DNA of 64,000 nucleotides, taken from the NCBI RefSeq assembly GCF_000499385.1, contig NW_013654809.1, positions 80,268-144,267 on the forward strand, written 5' to 3'. Position numbers and translations under genes: made by a program. Each line of letters opens with the position of its first letter. The first letter of the stretch is position 1. The stretch comes from Eimeria necatrix (Eukaryota; Apicomplexa; Conoidasida; Eucoccidiorida; Eimeriidae). The notes under the pieces were generated by a model. That model saw nothing but the letters and a program-made list of their open reading frames with translations. It was not told the origin of the DNA and did not search any database. Below are positions 23,098 to 31,928 of the stretch, in pieces.

Positions 23098-25752
23098 ATG
23101 CGGTCGCTGGCTTGGCTACTTTTGGGACTTACTCAGGCTTTCCTTACTGTACGGGCTACTCTTATCGTGCCCTTCCGATCATTCAAAGAAAGACGAGGAG
23201 CATGGGTGAAAACTGGGCGTTCTGCGTTGCTGCCGGCCCCAAGCCTTCCATGTACTTCCTTCAAGTACAGGGAAAACCGTGACAGGAATGGCAACGGCTT
23301 AAGTAAAGGGGAGGTGGGAAGGTTAGTCTTTAAAGGGCCTTTCTGCAGCGAATATGCGTTCCTTACAAAACTGGCGTCTCGCACTGAAGCAACGGCGCTT
23401 CATTGCTCTGCTCAAAGGCACAAAAGCGGCTACACGATAAGTGAAGCTGATCGCTCTCGTGCTCTACGTGCTTTGCCCAGCAGCAAGACAGCATTCCAGC
23501 AAAATCCAGCAGAGAAGTCCGTCAACGAAGATGCCAAAGGAAACAGTCCAGAGGCTCATTCAGCAGGGGCCTATGCAGACTCGCTGTTGCCACCTCGGGG
23601 TTTTCGGGACTTCCCGCCTAGCATTTTTTCTGCTCACAAATACGTTTTCTCTAAATGGCACCAGGTGGCCTCAGAGTTTGGGTTTCGCGAGTACAAAGCC
23701 CCCTCAGTCGAGCGCTCTTCTCTTTACTCTCACTTCTCTCCCTCGGGTTCCAACAATGCACCTTCCTCACTTCCTGGCAAGCCATATGAAACGCCTTCTT
23801 CTCCACTCGCTACTATACCCCCTCACATCTACTGTTTGCACGTAAGCGGTCCAGATCCCCTCTGTCTGCGTCCTGAGATCACGCCTTCCTTAGCCCGTAT
23901 GCTTCAGAGAGAACAGCAACAGCAGCCTTCAGGAATAGCTCGCCGCTGGTATTCTATAGAAAGAGTTTGGCGGCATGAGAGACCTGGTTGTGGCCGAAGG
24001 CGGGAGCATTTCCAGTGGAACCTCGATATAGTACTTCCCTTTCTTCCTGAGGCGAACCCTTCCAGTGGTATTCCCTCAGAGGCAGCAGGCCAAGGTGACT
24101 TGAGTCAAAAAGCAAAGCGAAATCGCGCACAGTTTTGTTCCCTTGCAACGGCAGAACTGATAGCCGCTGCAGTTCGCCTCTTCCAAAATGTGGGCCTTTC
24201 TTCGAGGGATGTGCGCATTCGTATAGGGAGCCGGGCTCTGCTAAGCGATCTTCTGTGGACCGACAAAGATTTAAGAGGTGCTGAGGTTGGCACTTCTGTT
24301 TCTGAATCTTCCATTAGCACCGGAACGACTACACATGATGGATGCCCCTTTGAGCACAAACTCATCACTGCAATGCAGGTGCTGGATCGTGCCGGCCGAC
24401 AAAGCCAAGAGGAGACACAGAAGGCGCTCGCGGAGAGGCTAAACATCAGCTTGGATAAGTCCCGCCGCGTCCTGCAGCGAATACTTTCGTTCGACGTTAA
24501 CAGCGATGCCATGGCGTTTGAGTTATCCGAAAAACTGCGGGAGCTGGAGAGGCGCCGTTTTGAGGACTGCCGAAACGGTGACATGTCTACTCAGAACCAT
24601 CTGGAAGAACAAAGGTTTGCTGATTCTGGTAAAAGCCATAGCTCTCAAGAGCTACCAGACTCTGTGAGAGAGCTGCGGTATGTGCTTCATTTGCTAAAAG
24701 AGGGCTACGGCACAGGGGATTGGATCGACATGGATCTTCTGATTGTGCGGGGCCTTCACTACTATACGGGCATTGTTTTTGAAGCATTCGATACAGAGGC
24801 CGCTTTTAGAGCCATTTTAGGAGGTGGTTGCTATGGGGGACCTGGCGCCTACCCGGCGGAAGTGGTAAATACAGGGCCTCATATCTCTAAGAATAAAATG
24901 GAGATGTTAACGGCAAATCCGCCTTTAAACACACAAGCGTTTCACACCCGAGGAAGAATGAGGCCTGCAGTCACTGGAGTTGGTTTGGGTATGGGTGACT
25001 GCGTACTTATGGAACTGCTGCAACACAAGGGTCTTCTTCCCCACACTGGGAGCTCTGTTGATGTTCTGGTTACCCTGCATGAAAAATCCACGGCGGAGCG
25101 TTCGCGTAGAAGCCACGGCGGCGCTCTTACTGGCAAAGCACCAGCTATTCAGAATAGCACTATTGACGGAGAAGACGAGCATTCAATAGCAGACGCATGT
25201 GATACTCAGTCTGCTGCGCATATGCTGCCTTCAGTAGCAGGCACGTATGATCCCCGGTCTGCGTCCGCACAGATGCTGTGCTGTAGGCTGCGGGAGCTCG
25301 GCCTTCGCGTGGAGCTATTGCTGCCGCCTCAGCGATCTACACGAGCCATAATGAAACACGCCCGCTCTCTAGGGGCCAAAGCAATTGCTTTTGTTGCAAC
25401 CAGTGGAGGGCAGCTCCCACTGTTCGGTCTAAAGTGGGTGGCGCCTGGAGGTACAGATGATGTCCATCCCTCTATTTCAACAAGTAGTGGAGGACAAAAA
25501 GGAAGCGATGTCTACGTCCCTCTGCATTCGAACAATGAGGAGACTTCGATGCAGCTCAGCAAGCAACAGCGAGAAACAGTTCAGGCAAATCGGCAACCAG
25601 TTCAGGCAAGTCAAGCCCAGCCGGACTACATGGGGACGCGCAATTTGAAGCGTGCAGAAAACCTTTATACTCTTCCCTCTGTCGTCGAAATGCTTAAAGT
25701 TCGGCTACGCCATTACTGCACCGAGGGCAATAAACAACATAATCTCAGCTAG
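23098..25752 (+). CDS. Histidyl-tRNA synthetase, plastid type
   Basis: A single exon of 884 residues from the first ATG (23098). The N-terminus MRSLAWLLLGLTQAFLTVRA is signal-peptide-like and is followed by a basic, Ser-rich stretch, the layout of an apicoplast leader. The class II core starts near residue 165 with PRGFRDFPPSIFSAHKYVFS (motif 1 region). Motif 2 is RVWRHERPGCGRRREHFQWN. The HisRS-specific RGLHYYTGIVFEAF and ILGGGCYGG segments follow. Motif 3 is GVGLGMGDCVLMELL; bacterial and cytosolic enzymes carry an Arg there, whereas the GDC form resembles, as I recall, plant organellar HisRS. The C-terminal anticodon-binding domain includes VDVLVTLHEK, LRELGLRVELLLP and LGAKAIAFV. Insertions rich in Ser and Gln make it longer than the usual 420-500 residues. 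It charges tRNA-His in the plastid, possibly also in the mitochondrion. Confidence 0.9.
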   Translation: MRSLAWLLLGLTQAFLTVRATLIVPFRSFKERRGAWVKTGRSALLPAPSLPCTSFKYRENRDRNGNGLSKGEVGRLVFKGPFCSEYAFLTKLASRTEATALHCSAQRHKSGYTISEADRSRALRALPSSKTAFQQNPAEKSVNEDAKGNSPEAHSAGAYADSLLPPRGFRDFPPSIFSAHKYVFSKWHQVASEFGFREYKAPSVERSSLYSHFSPSGSNNAPSSLPGKPYETPSSPLATIPPHIYCLHVSGPDPLCLRPEITPSLARMLQREQQQQPSGIARRWYSIERVWRHERPGCGRRREHFQWNLDIVLPFLPEANPSSGIPSEAAGQGDLSQKAKRNRAQFCSLATAELIAAAVRLFQNVGLSSRDVRIRIGSRALLSDLLWTDKDLRGAEVGTSVSESSISTGTTTHDGCPFEHKLITAMQVLDRAGRQSQEETQKALAERLNISLDKSRRVLQRILSFDVNSDAMAFELSEKLRELERRRFEDCRNGDMSTQNHLEEQRFADSGKSHSSQELPDSVRELRYVLHLLKEGYGTGDWIDMDLLIVRGLHYYTGIVFEAFDTEAAFRAILGGGCYGGPGAYPAEVVNTGPHISKNKMEMLTANPPLNTQAFHTRGRMRPAVTGVGLGMGDCVLMELLQHKGLLPHTGSSVDVLVTLHEKSTAERSRRSHGGALTGKAPAIQNSTIDGEDEHSIADACDTQSAAHMLPSVAGTYDPRSASAQMLCCRLRELGLRVELLLPPQRSTRAIMKHARSLGAKAIAFVATSGGQLPLFGLKWVAPGGTDDVHPSISTSSGGQKGSDVYVPLHSNNEETSMQLSKQQRETVQANRQPVQASQAQPDYMGTRNLKRAENLYTLPSVVEMLKVRLRHYCTEGNKQHNLS

Positions 25753-26934
25753 GGAAAACACAAACACCACACCATCATGTGGAACTGATGAGTTTTTGCC
25801 CCTTCATGCGAAAGAAGCGATTTGGTAAGGCCCAGTCCACAGCCCATGGTAGAGAAATTACATATTGCTTGCTCGGGCGGCAGCGCATGCCTGCAAGTTC
25901 AGACGGTTTTAATCTGGCAACAGTGCCAGTGAAGAGTTCGACCGTAACAGTGCCTGAAAAGGTTTCGTATTTTGTTCAAACTTCCTCCAACATGTCTTGA
26001 CACTCAATATTTGCTTTGGCGACGCATGAACTGAGCCCGGCAGCTGAGCTGACGAAGGCTAGCCTTTAACATTAGCATATCGATGAAGCAAGGGATACGC
26101 TGCGCAGATGGGTGGTGCATGCTCACAGGACCACTGACAGCTATAGTGCATAGGTTGTCGCCGTCCAGCTGTGGAACCAGATGAACTTCACAGTGCTATA
26201 TTGGACCCAAGGTCAACATTCACATAAAAGCAGCCTGTCGCACGGCTCTTTCGACGTGGATATACTTGCTTTGTCCGACCCAGTTGCTCGCTGAAGTGTT
26301 CCCGCATTCCGAATTCCCACGGGCAGCGACGTATCTTTTGCACCAACCGTGCATGCTTACAGCTAGCAAGCATGCGCATTGGATCACTGGGACCTCACGG
26401 GCACTCCGGAGAGCCGTTGCAGAACTTGTTTTGTAGAATTTGCACGAAGGGCTCAGACCAGGATACGTACAAAGCTAGGACTACGCAAAACTAGGACTAA
26501 GGCCAAGGTGCGAATCTGAAATGTGGTCGGCGACACAGTACCTCGACAAAATTACTTGAAGTAGTTACAGTAGTTGCAAGGGAGACTGAAAAGCGTCCAA
26601 ACAGCGGAGCGCTGGGCTTTCTGCCGCAGGACGGCCTCGCCAGATCTGTTCACTTTTTGCCACGCTTCGACGCATTGTCACCGCCCCAGTGACAAACTCG
26701 GTAATTGGCCGTTTGGACCGCACAAACGAGGGGAGCATCACTGAAACTCCCGCTGCAGTACCCTACAGCATTTCCGAAGAAATAGCACAGCAGCTTCCCC
26801 AAAGGGAAGGACTGCGCCATAGGCTCTTCGTGGTGTCCTTAAACGCCTCGTCACATGTACATACTCGCGAATGAATGCCACCACGAGCTCCGGACTCCAC
26901 AGACAATCCACCACCCCATGCAGCAGAAACAAAA
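25753..26934. other. Stretch without a supported gene
   Basis: This is the 3' flank of HisRS plus sequence leading into the tandem array. Only short ORFs without domains are present. Confidence 0.5.
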
Positions 26935-29515
26935 GGCATTTCAGGGAATACAAACTGTAAAAATGCATCACAACCCCCAAGGGTCAGTTGAAACACGGAT
27001 CGATTGTCCTCATCATCCTGCCTTCATTAGAAATTAATCCATATTGTTCGCAATGCAGCTTGAGCAGAATGTTAAAACAAAGCGGATAGCCTCTGAAAAT
27101 ATCAGTTCAGGTCTCCGTGTTCTCCTCACTAAAACTCAGAAGAACGACAGTACAGTTCTCTCATCAATTGCGGCTACCCCTTTTACTGCAACAGCTAATC
27201 GGAAGAAATGCACATAGATGCAAATCGCTCTATGGGTTTCAGCCATCAGCAAGACATATTATTCGCCTCAGATGGCATAGACTTTATCGGATGTTGAGAA
27301 CAAGACCGCCCCTGGCAATTAACAGCGACGCACGTCGTACATCCCTCCACAAACAGCAGCTACAAAAGGCCTTTCAGGGAATAAAAGCTGTAGTAGTTCA
27401 TCAAAACCCTAAAGGGTCAGGTGAAACACGGATCGTTTGTCCTCATCATTTCGCCTTTATTGGAAACACAGTTCATAAAGCAGCGCAATGGAGGCAGCGA
27501 CCTTGCATATCAGTTCAGGTCTCCGGTGTTCTCCTCACTGATATTCTCGGAAGAACGACAGTATAGTTTTGTCATCAGCAGGAGCCATTCGCCTCTCTTT
27601 AGCACAAAGCAAGCAGTGAGCCGCCTGCAGTGTTCCGAAAGCATTGCAACTGAGAAAAAACGCGAACACATGCTTGCAGACTTCTCCCCATTTGGCAAGC
27701 TGCTGCTGAAATATTATCAGCGCAATCGTTTGTGATGTTGACGCGCTGTCAGCCCTCTCCCCTCACCATGCCTTCAGAGAGAGGTTCCTATACGGTCAGC
27801 AGGGCATAGTCTTCGCTGCAAATGGCAGAGACTGCCCCTGGTGTCAATAACGAGACCGTCTCTGTGGCAATACGCAGCGGTGTCCGTTACATCCCTCTCT
27901 GAAAGTAATGAATAATTGCCACAACCAAACAGAGGGCTTGTCAGGGAATACAAACTGTAGAAGAGCATCATAGTACCCGAAGGTCAGCTGAAACACGGAT
28001 ATGTCCTCATCACCTCGCCCTTAATAAGAATTTGTCAATGCGAATAGCCTTTTACCAAATCAGTTCAGGTCTCCGGTGTTCTCCTCACTGAAATACTCGG
28101 AAGAACGACAGTAAAATTTGCTCATCAGCAGGGGCTATCCGTTCACAGCGCGAGCAGTCAGCCGCGCACACACCAGCAGTGTACCGAAAGCATTGCAACT
28201 CTCTAAAAAATGTGGAGAGATGCGTTCTTCGCAAGGTTACGCTCAAATATTTCCAGTGCAACCATTTATAATGTTGACGCGCTGTCAGCCCTCTCCCCTC
28301 ACCATGCTTTCAGAGAGAGGTTCCTATACGGTCAGCAGGGCATAGTCTTCGCTGCAAATGGCAGAGACTGCCCCTGGTGTCAATAACGAGACCGTCTCTG
28401 TGGCAATACGCAGCGGTGTCCATTACATCCCTCTCCGAAAGTACTGAATAATTGCCTCAACCAAACAGAGGGCTCGTCAGGGAATACAAACTGTAGAAGA
28501 GCATCATAGTACCCGAAGGTCAGCTGAAACACGGATCATATGTCCTCATCACCTCGCCCTTAATAAGAATTTGTCCACCCAATCTACAAAGTAACTCACG
28601 GGAGACAAATGAAATGCGAATAGCCTTTTACCAAATCAGTTCAGGTCTCCGGTGTTCTCCTCAATGAAATACTCGGAAGAACGACAGTAAAGTTTGCTCA
28701 TCAGCAGGGGCTATCCGTTTCCCTCCACCACAGCGCGAGCAGTCAGCCGTGCACACACCAGTAGTGTACCGAAAGCAGTGCAACACTCTAAAAAGTGTGG
28801 AGATATGTGTTCTTGGGAAGGTTCCGCTCAAATATTTCCAGTCCAACCATTTATAATGTTGACGCGCTGTCAGCCCTCTCCCCTCACCATGCCTTCAGAG
28901 AGAGGTTCCTATACGGTCAGCAGGGCATAGTCTTCGCTGCAAATGGCAGAGACTGCCCCTGGTGTCAATAACGAGACCGTCTCTGTGGCAATACGCAGCG
29001 ATATCCAATGCAGCTCTCTTCACAAATAATCGCATGACGATCGAAGAGAAACTGAAGGCTCGTCAGGGAATACAAACTGTACAGGTGCATCACAGTACCC
29101 GAAGGTCAGCTGAAACACGGATAGTTTGCCTTCATCATTCCGCCCTCCGTAAAAATTTGGCATTTCAAACAAGGCAGCATATGCAGTACGCCACTGCAAA
29201 GCAGATACATTCATAGACTGCCGAGGTCTCCTTAGACACTCACAAGAAAGGCAGTATAGTCTAGTCACAAGCTGGAGCTATCCGCCTCAGCCCCAAACAG
29301 GAAGACATGCACTTTGTCGAAAACGCCTCTCGTTGGCACGGGAAAGATAAGAGAAAACTGGCATGTTGACGCGCTGTCAGCCCTCTCCCCTCACCATTCC
29401 TTCAGAGAGAGGTTCCTATACGGTCAGCAACAAGGCATAGTCTTCGCTGCAGATGGCAGAGACTGTCCCTGGTGCTATAACGAGACCGTCTCTGTGGCAA
29501 TACGCAGCGATAGTT
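26935..29515. repeat. Degenerate tandem array, units of about 0.4-0.6 kb
   Basis: Three conserved blocks recur in order. Block A (CAGGGAATACAAACTGTA) starts at 26942, 27375, 27942, 28478 and 29064. Block B (TCAGTTCAGGTCTCCG) starts at 27102, 27510, 28060 and 28636. Block C (ATGTTGACGCGCTGTCAGCC) starts at 27735, 28271, 28856 and 29363. The units at about 27.9-29.0 kb are the closest to each other and outer units are diverged. No recognised coding function; small ORFs at 28118 and 28694 are copies of one another and read from the unit. A satellite or a decayed segmental array are both possible. Confidence 0.85.
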
Positions 29516-29943
29516 CAGCAGTCCATCATAGACACTCTTCTAATTTCTGAAGTAACCACACTTGGCGCAGCTCTGAAGCAAATCCACGGCTAACGTGAAG
29601 CTACCAAAAGCACCAAAAGAAAGCAGCCTAAGACGGTCTATACTAATACATGAAAGCGATATGCTACTTTCTATTCCTCTTACACTACAGAACACTTGGC
29701 TCCCTGTCATCGTACCGAACTATGCGCTGGAAGTGCCTGCAAGCAACTCAGCTCCAAAATTTTCCGATACAAACAATCAAGGACCTGCTCAAACAAAACG
29801 GCTGTTTGAAGCTGTTGCTGTCCGTTTAAACTGCGCGGTGTTCGGGAGTGTTGTGGCTCGCGTTAACGAGGATTCTTAGACCCCCTTCGGTCCTGGAAGC
29901 GCAGTGCATTTCGTGAGGATACATGAGAGCATGCATATCACGT
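29516..29943. other. Flank between tandem array and eL8
   Basis: A plus-strand ORF of 94 codons (29595-29879) has no recognisable domain. The sequence next to 29944 should contain the eL8 3' UTR and polyadenylation region. Confidence 0.4.
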
Positions 29944-31928
29944 CTATGCTATCTGGAGACCCGCCTTCTTCCTCATTTCCGCGTCGATCAGCTTCTGTTT
30001 CTTCTCCTGTGCGTGCTGCGACTTGATGCCTAGAAGGCCACCTCCCCAACGTCTCCTGAGTTCGGAGTTGTCATTGAACATCGCGCGGTAGTTCTTGCAC
30101 TGCGCCTCGAGCTCAGCTTGGTCCTGCAGGTGGAACGTCACGTGAGGCATTAGCATTCGTTATTACCAGTGAAGGTAGTGCTATTGATATGACTCCGACA
30201 CACAGAAGGCGCACATGCAGCAGTCTACACTCATATTCGCGAGCAATGCGGATTCAGCGAACTTTGAAGACAGAAAATCTTTCATGGTTGCAAATGAACC
30301 AACTCAATGAGTAGAGAGATCATCATTTCCCGCAGCGCTCGAATGAGCATCTTGACACGCACAGCGAGCATGTAAAGATGCAGGTAGCTCAAAAAGCAGC
30401 AATAATGAAGAAAAACACATGCACACACATGCAAAGCCCAACTTGTCAGTTGAAGACGATTATTTATATGCCGATGTCATTGCAGGGAATACCCCGCTTC
30501 TCAAAAAATATAATGTCATCCCTCGGGCATTACTGATGAAGCACTCAAGAGAGCGAGCCGACCATAGGAAAAAAAAAAGAAAGTAAGCAAGTCCTGAAGG
30601 CAAATCATCATGTCCCCCAGAGCTCAAATGAGCCTCTTGACACGCACAGCGAGCATGTAAAGATGCAGTTAGCTCATAAAGCAGCAATAATTAAGAAAAA
30701 AACATGCACACACATGCAAAGCCCAACTTGTCAGTTGAAGACGATTATTTATATGCCGATGTCATTGCAGGGAATACCCCGCTTCTCAAGAAATATAATG
30801 TCATCCCTCGGGCATTACTGATCAAGCACTAAAGACAGAGAGCCGATCATTGGGGAAAAAAAGAAAATGAGCAAATCCTGAAGGCAAGCGCCGGTTTTTC
30901 TCAGCTGAAGACGATTATTTTGCGTGAACCTCATCGCGACACAGTCGCTGGTCAACGATTGAAGCGCTCATCCCTAAGCCGGCGTCTTGCATGCATGCAA
31001 AGATGCACATAGAGAAACTCTGAATCCAAAGAATGAACTGAAATATATGCATACGAAGTACAGATACATGCATAGGCCTACCTCCTTTCTGACGGCGTCT
31101 ACCGCTATGACTGCACACGTCTTCTTGTGTACAAGTTGCCCCAGTCGAGCCTTGCCCTTGACAATGCAGTAGGGCACGTCTTTCTTCCTGCACAGGGCAG
31201 GGAGCCAGCAGACAAGATCGATGGGAACGACATCGTGCGCAATGACAACAAGCTTGGCCTTCTTGATCTCGATCAAATCCGTGACATGGTTGAGACCGAA
31301 CTTCAGCATCACTGGCTTCTTGCTGGTAGCCTGAGCACCGCTTGACTGCTTCTCTCCCTCAGCTATAAGACGGGCCTTCTTCTCCCCCCGAGTTTCCGGC
31401 TTGTACTTCGCCAGAAGGCGCAGCAGCTGGCCAGTCTGCAAAAATAGACCCAAAAATGCACCACACACCGCAGAATATTGCACTAAAATGCATAATATAC
31501 TGCAGAATGCTGCACACACGCGCTGCTGCGATTACATAATGATGCCCCGTTTCAACAAACACCCTTACCTGGTTCTTGTCGAGTGTGTGGGTGAACTGGT
31601 TGATCGCAGGAGGCACCTTCAGCCTCTGCATCAAAACCCTCCTCTGGCGCTGAAGGAGAACATACTTGGGCCACTTCACAAACCTAAACGCAGCACACAT
31701 CACTAAAAAAACATGAGACAAAAGGCCGCAAGCCACCACTATAGCAAGCAGTTCGCCTCACCTTGTTAGTTCGCGGCGAGGCTGGATGCTGCAGCCAATG
31801 CGGAAGTTGCGAGGAGTCTTCTGGAAGATCAGCGACTTGGTCGTCTTCTTCGCATTCTTCGCCGACGTCGGATCTGACGGAAGCTTCTTCTTAGATGACC
31901 CCGAAGCACCCTTCTTTGCAGCCGGCGC
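29944..31928 (-). CDS. Ribosomal protein eL8 (L7a)
   Basis: Exons 31928-31762, 31683-31569, 31435-31082 and 30123-29944 join in phase with GT..AG borders and give 271 residues. Recognisable parts in order: a Lys/Ala/Ser-rich start; [58 protein letters not shown]; the L7Ae fold [37 protein letters not shown] and [20 protein letters not shown]; and the C-terminal [13 protein letters not shown] typical of eL8. It is a large-subunit ribosomal protein. The initiator Met must lie in an additional 5' exon, since 31928 directly follows an acceptor (TTTCCTGCAG); I could not fix that exon. The last intron (31081-30124, 958 nt) is unusually long and carries four snoRNA candidates. L7a genes host snoRNAs in other eukaryotes too. 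Confidence 0.92.
30247..30334 (-). ncRNA. Candidate box C/D snoRNA with LSU rRNA guide
   Basis: Sense strand of the last eL8 intron. C box ATGATGA (30326-30320) matches RUGAUGA exactly, and D box CTGA is at 30257-30254. Flanks TGCGGG (30334-30329) and TCCGCA (30252-30247) form a six-pair terminal stem. The bases upstream of the D box are complementary to GAACTTTGAAGA (plus strand 30259-30270), which occurs in the conserved domain I region of 25S/28S rRNA (AAAAGAACTTTGAAG). By the D+5 rule the target would be the C of that GAAC. Length is about 88 nt, typical of the class. Confidence 0.62.
30436..30528 (-). ncRNA. Candidate box C/D snoRNA, tandem family copy 1
   Basis: C box GGGATGA (30522-30516, one departure from RUGAUGA), D box CTGA (30449-30446), terminal stem GCCCGA (30528-30523) with TTGGGC (30441-30436). 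The D-box guide contains ATCGTCTTC, complementary to GAAGACGAT, a conserved SSU rRNA segment (CGAAGACGATCAGATACC). It is nearly identical to copy 2 and lies inside the eL8 intron on the sense strand. Confidence 0.5.
30721..30813 (-). ncRNA. Candidate box C/D snoRNA, tandem family copy 2
   Basis: Lies exactly 285 bases from copy 1, with the same parts: stem 30813-30808, C box 30807-30801 (GGGATGA), D box 30734-30731 (CTGA), 3' stem 30726-30721. The guide ATCGTCTTC is preserved. The duplication looks recent. Confidence 0.5.
30889..30984 (-). ncRNA. Candidate box C/D snoRNA, diverged family copy 3
   Basis: The first family member on the eL8 transcript. C box GGGATGA (30974-30968), D box CTGA (30904-30901), guide ATCGTCTTC before the D box. 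The terminal stem has a different sequence from copies 1 and 2, CGCCGG (30984-30979) with CCGGCG (30894-30889), yet still pairs. The stem is 5-6 nt from the boxes, further than usual. The body between boxes is unlike the other copies. Confidence 0.42.

Larger units (their letters stand above)
30319..30925. repeat. 285-bp tandem duplication inside eL8 intron
   Basis: About 30319-30603 and 30604-30888 are near-identical, with a partial third copy to about 30925. The period of 285 is set by ACTTGTCAGT at 30441 and 30726. It duplicates one of the snoRNA candidates and the C-box end of another. Confidence 0.85.

Noticed and set aside
28118..28930. Two similar 75- and 78-codon ORFs in the tandem array
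   Set aside because: They follow directly from the array duplication, no splice or start context supports them, and the composition is not protein-like.
30436..30528. H/ACA snoRNA interpretation of the tandem element
   Set aside because: An inner stem (ATGCCCGA with TCGGCAT) and an AAATAA hinge-like motif exist, but there is no ACA tail at the right distance, whereas C/D boxes, stem and guide agree in three copies.
30605..30611. Another ATGATGA C-box on the minus strand
   Set aside because: It is the duplicated 5' end of the snoRNA at 30247-30334, but no CTGA D box or closing stem follows within snoRNA length. The duplication cut off the rest.
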